Assembly: GCA_937894775.1 (NCBI GenBank)
Contig: CALAXC010000275.1
Span: forward strand, 1-5,311
Source of the DNA: an uncultured Clostridia bacterium
GTDB lineage: Bacteria; Bacillota; Clostridia; Oscillospirales; CAG-272
Direction: 5' to 3'
Length of the DNA: 5,311 bases
This document shows positions 1-5,227 of this stretch, piece by piece. Under the pieces are notes generated by a model that was not told the origin of the DNA, searched no databases, and saw nothing but the letters and a program-made list of their open reading frames with translations. Both the position numbers and the translations under genes were made by a program. How positions within the stretch are numbered: position 1 is the first letter of the stretch; the number at the start of each line of letters is the position of its first letter.

Positions 1-11
1 AGAAAAAGACA

Positions 12-3000
12 ATGAAAACAAAATTTAAGTCAAAGCTCTTGGGGGTTCTGCTCGTGCTCGTAATGGTGCTTGCACTCGTTCCCGTGAGTGCCTTGACCGC
101 ATTTGCGGCAGGCGGTGCAGAATGGGTAGATTTTGCCATTATTGAGCATTGGGGTGTATGTTTTGAGCAAACAGGCTCATCTCAAAAGTATCCCATCGTG
201 CTTACAAATGAAAATAAGCTCTCAATGCCGCTTCCGACTCTTTACAGAACGGATACCGACGATTACGTGTTTGACGGTTGGTATATTGCCGACACAGACA
301 CAAAGGTAACGCAGGATACCGTGTTTGACGGATATACCGTAGTGGTTGACAAATGGACGTTCCAAGAAAAAGATGCAAGTACGGTTATAAACAACATTAA
401 GGTAAATAACGTAGAACTTGTAGCAGGTATGACCACCGCAGAATACAATGCGGCAGTACAGGGCGCAACTGCAACTGTAAACGGCGCGCCTGCAGATGCC
501 ATTACTGCCGACAGTGCCAAGATCTATACGATCTATCACGGTCTTAACAAGAGTGGTGAGCCTCTCAAAGCTGACGAGGAGGTTGAGGTAGGTCAGGACT
601 ATTCGGTTGTTACGAAGGTCAAGCTTGCAGACGGATATACCTTTAGCCCGAACATCACGTTTGTATCCGACGCGGGTATGTGCGCAAGCGAAAGATTTTT
701 GGGCGGTGCTGACATTTACACAAGGGAATGGAACACCCTTGCAACCGAGATTGAAATGACCATCAACTTTATGAATACCGATTACTATTTTGATCAGACT
801 CCCGAGAGCAGAAATCTTGAAAACTATGCACAGTATAAGAACTGGTACAAGGTTTCAAAGCTTGAGGGTCTTGAATCGGTTACGCTTCAATATGAGTCCG
901 ACGGCGCGTGGGCTGTATTTATCGATAACGTGCCGTTTGAAGCCAATGGCGAACAAGCAGGCGGATACGTAACGGTGTCCCCCTACGTTGATACTACGAA
1001 AACCTTCAGACTCGTTGCAAATTATACGCAAGGAAAAGTATACAGCGAGCCGTTTGAAATCTCTTGGGCGTGCCTCAATCCTGTGATTGAAAGCATTGGA
1101 ATCGGTGTTATTGCTCCTCAAAACGGTTATTCTCCTGAATACACAGTAACACTTTCAACACCTGTTTGTACTCTCAAATCCGAGAACGCCTCAACCGTTA
1201 AAAACGGTATCAAGTGGACGGGTGAAACGGGAGAGCTGAAGGTTTCGGACGGTATGTTTGCCGATGATAGTGATTACACAGTAGGTGTAACGTTGGTTGC
1301 ACAGGATGGCTACACCTTTGCAAATAGTGTAACGGCTACCGTAAACGGAGGCAAAGCAAACGTTAGCGTTAAAAGCGAAACCGAGATAATAGTCAGCTAT
1401 ACCTTTCCTAAATACGAGCCTCCCGTAACGAAATATTACGTTGCGTTTTCCAATACGGGCTGTTATGCGTCGGGCACGATGCCGACTGAATGGGTTGAAG
1501 CTGGCAATTATACGCTTCCTGCTCCCGGATATACTCCGTATAAGGGTTATGAATTCGTTGGTTGGATGATACAGGGTGAGCTAAAGCAGCCCGGGGACGT
1601 AATTTCGATATCGGATAACGTTGTTATCGATGCCCGTTGGAAGAACGCAGACGCTGAAAAAATAGGAAGCCTTGGTATCTCTATTACCGCTCCAAAGAAC
1701 GAAAATTCTCCAGAATATACCGCAATTCTCACCACCAGTAAATGCAAGCTCAAGGACGTAAGCGGCATAAGCTGGGTGGGAGAAAATGTAGGCGAGCTTA
1801 ACGTCAACTCTAAATTCAACAACGACAATGATTATACCGTAACGCTCCAGCTGGTCGCGGAGAGCGGATATAAGTTTACGAACAGCGTAACAGCTACCGT
1901 AAACGCAAACAACGCGATAGTTTCAGTCAAGAGCGAGACCGAAATATGGGTTAGCTACACCTTTGCGAAGCCTGTAAAGCATCTTGTAACCTTCAATACT
2001 AATAGCACCTTTGCCACGGGAACAATGAGCTCTGTCGAAGTTGTTGAAGGTAGCTACACGCTTCCCACGCCTACTTACACGCCGAAGGATGGATATACTT
2101 TCGCGGGATGGCTTTTGAACGGATACATCATACAGCCGGGTAATGAGATCACGTTAACTTCCCCCATAACGCTTGAGGCACGCTGGAAGAGCGATTATAC
2201 GTCGGTAGGCTTTACCGTACAGCCGAGCAGCCCGGCAGAGAAAAAGGTGGCGCAGCAGATCCTTTACAGAACGACGAATTTCACAATTGATCCAAGCATT
2301 GCATACGATAGCATAATCGCCCAGGTATATAATGAAGAAACCGGCGAATGGGTAGACAGTATTTACGACGGAGATAATCTCATCGTAACTGCGGGCAACG
2401 GAGCTATAGACTCGGGATTTGGTTATGATCAGATCGTTTTTAACGCAAAGGTTCCCGGAAAATATACCTTCCGTATCGTTGCAAAGCAGAGTGGGCTTGT
2501 TGTTGCTTGCAGCGAAAACTTTACAGTGACATGGGTATCCAATGCCATAACCGCCCAGCCGAAGGGCGATATGATCGATATCGGTGCAACCCTGAAGATC
2601 ACCGTAAAAACCAACTTCTATATTGCAAGTAGTGAAATTGAATATTACGATAAAACAACAGGTACGTGGAAGCTTTATGAGTCCGTAGGCGGATTTAACT
2701 GGAACCCCTTCAGCTATAATTTCACCAACAACGCGGAAACATCTACAAAGTTCAGGGTCAAGCTTTATGAATCCGTGGGCAATCTTACCGCCACAAGTAA
2801 TGAGTTTACGATCACTTGGACTAACCACAAGCATACGTACGGAGTGTCACCGAACGGCAAGGATGAAACTAATCACTGGAAAGAATGCACCGATCCTGCT
2901 TGTCCTGATAAGCAGAATAGTATTATTGAGATAACACCGCATAAGGCAATCGGCGGCAACTGTCAGACGGAAGCGGCTTGTGCTTGCGGAAATATGCTCC

Positions 3001-3410
3001 TTGGTAATCACATTATCTCAAAAGAATGGACAAAGGTTGCAGACGGTCACTATTATACTTGCCTTGTAAATAATTGTGAGCATCATAGTTTGCTTGTTCC
3101 GCATACTCCAGATAAGAGCGAACCCACTAAAACCGAATCGGTAAATTGCTCTGTTTGCGGATACGTGATTACTTCTGCGCTTGAAGATACTCCCGATAAT
3201 GAAAATGACCCAAGCGCTCCCACTCCCGACCTTCCCGATACAAGCACCGATAAGCCCACTGATGCAACCGAGAGCAAAAAGGACGATAGCACCGAAACAG
3301 AAGCTCCCACAGATAAGGGTTGCGGCGGATGCGGCTCAAGCGCAGCTCTCTCTGCTCTTGCAATAGTTGCAGTTGTCGGCTCTGCTCTTGTTATCAAGAA
3401 GAAAACGTGA
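12..3410 (+). CDS. Large secreted modular surface protein with InlB-like B repeats, Ig-like blocks, Cys/His-rich units and a Gly-Cys/TM/Lys C-terminal tail
   Basis: The protein is 1132 residues and complete. Residues 1-32 form a signal peptide: Lys-rich start, hydrophobic core at 9-28, and a likely AFA cleavage site at 30-32. Residues 36-115 are a divergent InlB-B-like block with FDGW at 87-90. Residues 125-255 resemble the later 'A' units (DGYTF at 207-211). An Ig-like block covers 261-353. Two A+B composite modules follow at 361-545 and 553-727; their B parts carry FVGW (515-518) and FAGW (697-700), the hallmark of Listeria-Bacteroides repeats. Two further Ig-like blocks lie at 732-842 and 844-936. 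Cys/His-rich units span 941-1050 and an acidic Pro/Thr/Ser linker 1053-1102. The end is GCGGCG (1103-1108), a membrane segment at about 1110-1127, and KKKT. No enzyme motif is visible, so an envelope adhesin or scaffold role is inferred from family knowledge. Only a weak purine run precedes ATG 12, because the window starts 11 bases upstream. A strong terminator follows, so the gene probably ends its transcript. Confidence 0.93.
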   Translation: MKTKFKSKLLGVLLVLVMVLALVPVSALTAFAAGGAEWVDFAIIEHWGVCFEQTGSSQKYPIVLTNENKLSMPLPTLYRTDTDDYVFDGWYIADTDTKVTQDTVFDGYTVVVDKWTFQEKDASTVINNIKVNNVELVAGMTTAEYNAAVQGATATVNGAPADAITADSAKIYTIYHGLNKSGEPLKADEEVEVGQDYSVVTKVKLADGYTFSPNITFVSDAGMCASERFLGGADIYTREWNTLATEIEMTINFMNTDYYFDQTPESRNLENYAQYKNWYKVSKLEGLESVTLQYESDGAWAVFIDNVPFEANGEQAGGYVTVSPYVDTTKTFRLVANYTQGKVYSEPFEISWACLNPVIESIGIGVIAPQNGYSPEYTVTLSTPVCTLKSENASTVKNGIKWTGETGELKVSDGMFADDSDYTVGVTLVAQDGYTFANSVTATVNGGKANVSVKSETEIIVSYTFPKYEPPVTKYYVAFSNTGCYASGTMPTEWVEAGNYTLPAPGYTPYKGYEFVGWMIQGELKQPGDVISISDNVVIDARWKNADAEKIGSLGISITAPKNENSPEYTAILTTSKCKLKDVSGISWVGENVGELNVNSKFNNDNDYTVTLQLVAESGYKFTNSVTATVNANNAIVSVKSETEIWVSYTFAKPVKHLVTFNTNSTFATGTMSSVEVVEGSYTLPTPTYTPKDGYTFAGWLLNGYIIQPGNEITLTSPITLEARWKSDYTSVGFTVQPSSPAEKKVAQQILYRTTNFTIDPSIAYDSIIAQVYNEETGEWVDSIYDGDNLIVTAGNGAIDSGFGYDQIVFNAKVPGKYTFRIVAKQSGLVVACSENFTVTWVSNAITAQPKGDMIDIGATLKITVKTNFYIASSEIEYYDKTTGTWKLYESVGGFNWNPFSYNFTNNAETSTKFRVKLYESVGNLTATSNEFTITWTNHKHTYGVSPNGKDETNHWKECTDPACPDKQNSIIEITPHKAIGGNCQTEAACACGNMLLGNHIISKEWTKVADGHYYTCLVNNCEHHSLLVPHTPDKSEPTKTESVNCSVCGYVITSALEDTPDNENDPSAPTPDLPDTSTDKPTDATESKKDDSTETEAPTDKGCGGCGSSAALSALAIVAVVGSALVIKKKT
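1092..1646 (+). repeat. Composite A+B module, copy 1 (within the surface protein)
   Basis: This encodes residues 361-545. The A unit (361-465) starts SIGIGVIAP, contains a lone Cys at 386 in a CTLK context and DGYTF at 432-436, and ends SYTF. The B unit (474-545) is InlB-B-like: a VAFSNTG strand, YTLPAPGYTP, FVGW at 515-518, and a final ARWKN. Over the first 29 aligned residues, 16 are identical to copy 2. A 22-base DNA stretch at 1326-1347 matches 1884-1905 at 20 positions, so the two copies arose by duplication and have since diverged. Confidence 0.85.
1668..2192 (+). repeat. Composite A+B module, copy 2 (within the surface protein)
   Basis: This encodes residues 553-727. The A unit (553-651) starts SLGISITAP, has its lone Cys at 578 in a CKLK context and SGYKF at 618-622, and ends SYTF. 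The B unit (657-727) reads VTFNTN, YTLPTPTYTP, FAGW at 697-700, and a final ARWKS. It is about ten residues shorter than copy 1, mainly from a deletion after the Cys-containing strand. The InlB B-repeat is a small beta-grasp-like surface module in Listeria internalins and many gut bacterial proteins. Confidence 0.85.
2832..2990 (+). repeat. Cys/His-rich unit 1 (within the surface protein)
   Basis: This encodes residues 941-993. It has His-rich HKHTYG, then H955-x3-C959-x4-C964, PH at 976-977, C984, and a CxCG pair at 990-993. The HxxxCx4C, PH and C..CG landmarks recur in the same order in the next unit. Similar 'HTYG...NHWKEC' segments occur in secreted proteins of gut Clostridia. The spacing would suit metal binding or disulfides, which is inferred only. 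Confidence 0.6.
3009..3161 (+). repeat. Cys/His-rich unit 2 (within the surface protein)
   Basis: This encodes residues 1000-1050. It has H1013-x3-C1017-x4-C1022, then HH, PH at 1030-1031, and CxxCG at 1046-1050. The order and spacing of the first motif match unit 1 exactly (HxxxCx4C), while the second pair is CxxC here and CxC in unit 1. It lies just before the acidic linker and the membrane tail. Confidence 0.6.
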
Positions 3411-3485
3411 GCAGACTTCCTCGCGATCTTCAAAAAGAAATAAGCGATAACCAAGATTAGCAAAAAGAATTATATGACTAACGCT

Positions 3486-3518
3486 AAGCGGTGGGCTTCG
3501 GCTCACCGCTTTGTCTGT
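3486..3518 (+). terminator. Intrinsic terminator of the surface-protein gene
   Basis: An 11-bp stem (3486-3496 pairing with 3501-3511, one G-U wobble) closes on a UUCG tetraloop with the stabilising C-G closing pair. It is followed by the T-rich run TTTGTCTGT. It sits 75 bases after the surface-gene stop codon and upstream of the next promoter, so it separates the two transcription units. The opposite strand has no matching T-run, so it acts on the + strand only. Confidence 0.85.
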
Positions 3519-3522
3519 CAAC

Positions 3523-3537
3523 ATGCAAGATTTGCAT
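3523..3537. repeat. Short palindrome, ATGCAA-GAT-TTGCAT
   Basis: This is a perfect 6-bp inverted repeat with a 3-base spacer. It lies between the terminator and the promoter of the XRE gene, 30 bases upstream of the -35 box. It could be a protein-binding site, but a dyad this short can occur by chance in AT-rich DNA. Confidence 0.3.
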
Positions 3538-3566
3538 TGCTGTAGTCAAAGAAAAAGCCAAATCGG

Positions 3567-3595
3567 TTGAAAAGTTCATAGAAATATGATATAAT
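3567..3595 (+). promoter_or_regulatory. Sigma-A extended -10 promoter for the XRE/small membrane protein operon
   Basis: TTGAAA (3567-3572) is followed by a 17-base spacer and a perfect TATAAT (3590-3595), with the extended -10 TG at 3587-3588. Transcription should start near 3602, giving a leader of about 120 bases before the ATG at 3721. The promoter is close to consensus, so expression is probably strong unless repressed. Confidence 0.8.
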
Positions 3596-3646
3596 AAACT
3601 CACAGATAAATAAGAATTTGACGAAAACTATAAATGTTAACGCTCG

Positions 3647-3675
3647 TTGCGGAATTGCCTACGGTTGTGTATAGA
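3647..3675 (+). promoter_or_regulatory. Possible second, weaker promoter in the leader
   Basis: TTGCGG (3647-3652), a 17-base spacer and TATAGA (3670-3675) give a moderate sigma-A match. The -10 lies in the centre of the dyad at 3655-3688, a layout expected of a repressible promoter. It would give a short leader of about 40 bases. The upstream promoter is a much better match, so this one is tentative. Confidence 0.25.
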
Positions 3676-3688
3676 CAATCAAAGGCAA
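3655..3688 (+). promoter_or_regulatory. Concentric dyad in the XRE leader: candidate operator or leader RNA hairpin
   Basis: The outer arms TTGCCT (3655-3660) and AGGCAA (3683-3688) are perfectly complementary. The inner arms GGTTGT (3663-3668) and ACAATC (3675-3680) pair with one G-U, leaving a 2x2 internal loop and a six-base loop (GTATAG). All arms share one axis at 3671.5. It ends 32 bases before the ATG of the XRE gene and has no T-run, so it is not a terminator. It could be the autoregulatory operator of the HTH protein or a folded leader element. Confidence 0.5.
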
Positions 3689-3720
3689 AGCTGTTAAACT
3701 AATGGCGTAAGGAGGTACTT

Positions 3721-4182
3721 ATGACACTGTCGGAAAAACTTTATAACTTGCGCCGTAAACAAGGATTATCCCAAGAAGCTCTTGCCGAGAAGCTGAATTG
3801 TTCAAGACAAGTGATTTCAAAGTGGGAAAACGGAACGACATCCCCCGATGCCGAAATGCTACAAAAATACAGCGAGCTTTTCGGTGTCAGTATAGACTAT
3901 CTCGTTAAAGAAAATATTGAAGAACAAACAAGCGTGCAGCCTGCTGAGAAGATCAATGGAAACCAAAAACTTCTCGGTATATTAGGCCTTGTGATTTCAT
4001 TTTTAGGATGCGTTTCACTAATCGTGTTTGGTGCTATTTCGGTATTTAGTTCTGAAACCGCTGACAAAATAGCACAGTCATCTATGATAGTCATTGATGG
4101 CACATTTATTGCAATGCTGGTATCGGTGTTGTTTGTGGTCTTTGGAGCTATAATACTTATCAAAACAATGAAACATAAGTAG
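3721..4182 (+). CDS. XRE-family HTH transcriptional regulator with two C-terminal membrane segments
   Basis: The protein is 153 residues. Residues 3-61 are a classic Cro/C1-type HTH: helix 1 at 3-15, LSQEALAEKLN at 16-26, the recognition helix SRQVISKWENG at 28-38, and PDAEMLQKYSELFGVSIDYL at 42-61. A polar linker (62-83) leads to two hydrophobic helices at about 84-109 and 122-147. The tail KTMKHK is basic, which predicts both ends in the cytoplasm with a short outside loop (110-121). The start is fixed by AAGGAGGT at 3709-3716, close before ATG. Known XRE proteins bind DNA as dimers; here the membrane part probably senses a signal or partner. It is the first gene of an operon whose next gene starts 10 bases after its stop. 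The dyad at 3655-3688 may be its own operator. The HTH call is firm; target and signal are unknown. Confidence 0.93.
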   Translation: MTLSEKLYNLRRKQGLSQEALAEKLNCSRQVISKWENGTTSPDAEMLQKYSELFGVSIDYLVKENIEEQTSVQPAEKINGNQKLLGILGLVISFLGCVSLIVFGAISVFSSETADKIAQSSMIVIDGTFIAMLVSVLFVVFGAIILIKTMKHK

Positions 4183-4186
4183 GAGG
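4181..4186 (+). promoter_or_regulatory. Shine-Dalgarno AGGAGG overlapping the upstream stop codon
   Basis: The AGGAGG shares two bases with the TAG stop (4180-4182) of the XRE gene and lies five bases before the ATG at 4192. This layout favours translational coupling, so the small membrane protein is probably made together with the regulator. Confidence 0.85.
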
Positions 4187-4191
4187 TTTCA

Positions 4192-4410
4192 ATGAAAAAA
4201 TTATCAAATGTATTTGCGATACTTGCAATTTTGCTCACTAATATTATGTGTGTTGTAGTAACTAACATTTGCACAAGCGGATATTATGCAGAAAAACATT
4301 TTCTTACAAGTGCACCTTGGGAAGTAGGTTTTTTGTTTATTATTCCATTCGCAATTGCCATCATAGCTTGTGTAATCGTTTCATACATTGCAAAGAAAAA
4401 AGGCAAATAA
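4192..4410 (+). CDS. Small two-helix membrane protein paired with the XRE regulator
   Basis: The protein is 72 residues. There are two hydrophobic helices, about 7-27 (VFAILAILLTNIMCVVVTNIC) and 46-67 (GFLFIIPFAIAIIACVIVSYI). A short polar loop (28-43, CTSGYYAEKHFLTSAPW) joins them, and both ends are basic (MKK and KKKGK). That charge pattern puts both ends in the cytoplasm and the loop outside. Cys occurs at 20, 27 and 60. The start is set by the strong AGGAGG at 4181-4186. It is coupled to the membrane-linked XRE gene, so a role as its sensor partner, anti-regulator or target is plausible, but no family function is known to me. It is not cleaved like a signal peptide (no AXA site). It is the last well-formed gene before the AT-rich region. 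Confidence 0.85.
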   Translation: MKKLSNVFAILAILLTNIMCVVVTNICTSGYYAEKHFLTSAPWEVGFLFIIPFAIAIIACVIVSYIAKKKGK

Positions 4411-4774
4411 TCTAATTGAGGACACTTGGTATTTCATAAGAAAAGATAAACAATCTCAGCTTCAACCAGAATATGCGATGAGCACTAGAGGTCATAATAT
4501 TCTTTTAAAAGCTTTGTATAGAAACAATCAAGAGGATGCTATTTTATTTGATGTTTCGGAAAAAAACAGTAGAATTCTTGAAAGATTTATAATAGATAGA
4601 AATGCTAAGAATTATACTTATGAAAAAATTTTGAAAACTGAACACGGCTCAGCTACTGTAAAAACTTACAATAGTAAGACTGGACAGGGGGATGATGTCG
4701 ATTGCAAACTAAATAATTATATTGAAAACTTCTTCCCTAAAATTTTAATGAGAAACAAAAGAATAATTAAATAA
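4388..4774 (+). CDS. Unrecognised ORF with no proper start; possibly 5'-truncated
   Basis: This is an open frame of up to 128 residues, not recognised. The frame is open from just after a stop at 4373-4375. The only upstream start is TTG at 4388, inside the small membrane protein gene, without a Shine-Dalgarno. The first ATG (4478, residue 31) also lacks one. The translation looks protein-like from about residue 11 (EDTWYFIRKDKQ), with mixed charged and aromatic residues (LLKALYRNNQEDAILFDVSE, RILERFIIDRN) and a basic end (MRNKRIIK). There is no signal peptide, membrane segment or known motif. Its coding starts abruptly within about 10 bases of the stop codon of the preceding gene, so it may be the tail of a larger gene cut at a rearrangement junction. 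It is more AT-rich than the surface gene. It may equally be non-functional. Confidence 0.4.
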   Translation: MQRKKANNLIEDTWYFIRKDKQSQLQPEYAMSTRGHNILLKALYRNNQEDAILFDVSEKNSRILERFIIDRNAKNYTYEKILKTEHGSATVKTYNSKTGQGDDVDCKLNNYIENFFPKILMRNKRIIK

Positions 4775-4841
4775 CCATTAACACTCCATTTATAATTCAT
4801 TTTATGTTAGTATGGCTGGTGGATATGTATGTGTTATGGTT
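4773..4841. repeat. Inverted repeat between the two AT-rich + strand ORFs
   Basis: The arms AACCATTAACAC (4773-4784) and GTGTTATGGTT (4831-4841) pair over 11 bp with one bulged T. Just inside, TCCA (4785-4788) can pair with TGGA (4820-4823). The interior is about 46 bases and has stop codons in the frame of the flanking ORFs, so it does not join them. No T-run follows, so it is not an intrinsic terminator. It could be a structured RNA, a binding site, or a relic of an element. Confidence 0.3.
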
Positions 4842-4846
4842 AAAAT

Positions 4847-5227
4847 ATGAAAGCAAGATTTAACAGTTTAGTAACTTTACGCTTAAATAATTCTAATAAT
4901 TTAAAATATTGTGATATAAGACTTAATAGTGTAAAAAGGAAAATATTATACACAAAAAGTTATGATGCGGGTAAATTAGTAGAGTATAAAACTGATAATT
5001 ATAAAATTCAAAATTCTAATAAGACAGGATTTCCTGTTCTTAAAGTATTTGAGAATGCAAAAACTAAAATAATCAGAGATTTTCATGAAAACAGTGCAAA
5101 ATTAAGACGTCTATTGATGCACAATAAAGGAGCTGATGAAAAATATATAGCAACCTTTTTACCTTTGCCTAATTTAACTGACATTCGCTGCAATGCTTTT
5201 AAAAGAATTTCTTCGGTTGACGCATAG
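4847..5227 (+). CDS. Unrecognised AT-rich ORF without a visible ribosome binding site
   Basis: This is a 126-residue open frame, basic and Asn/Lys-rich (SNNLKYCDIRLNSVKRK, DNYKIQNSNKTG), with no signal peptide, membrane segment or motif that I recognise. A TAA at 4841-4843 blocks any upstream extension, and no Shine-Dalgarno precedes ATG 4847. The line 4861-4920 has only 11 G+C in 60 bases. The last 145 bases are also open on the - strand, where the reading looks at least as protein-like (see 5083-5311). The last part of this ORF (residues ~80-126) is therefore the least trustworthy. It may be a gene fragment or a chance ORF in AT-rich DNA. Confidence 0.3.
   Translation: MKARFNSLVTLRLNNSNNLKYCDIRLNSVKRKILYTKSYDAGKLVEYKTDNYKIQNSNKTGFPVLKVFENAKTKIIRDFHENSAKLRRLLMHNKGADEKYIATFLPLPNLTDIRCNAFKRISSVDA

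Noticed and set aside
2154..2834. 226-residue open frame on the - strand inside the surface-protein gene
   Set aside because: It lies entirely antisense to a clearly modular protein with strong repeats, its translation is not domain-like, and it has no ribosome binding site. It is a shadow of the + strand codon bias.
3231..3245. LPDTS at residues 1074-1078 as a possible sortase motif
   Set aside because: It is about 32 residues before the membrane segment, whereas sortase motifs lie directly before it, and the fifth residue is Ser rather than Gly. The Gly-Cys motif occupies the expected place.
3083..3463. 126-residue - strand open frame with a hydrophobic start
   Set aside because: It is antisense to the Cys-rich region, acidic linker and membrane tail. 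Its Ser/Val/Leu-rich text is the complement of the low-complexity linker.
3618..3623. TTGACG in the XRE leader as a -35 box
   Set aside because: No acceptable -10 hexamer lies 16-18 bases downstream (the region reads CGCTCG), while a far better promoter stands just upstream.
4722..4749. TTGAAA-16-TTTAAT as a promoter for the ORF at 4847
   Set aside because: It is inside the preceding ORF and the spacer is 16. Such matches are common by chance in DNA this AT-rich, and no ribosome binding site follows.
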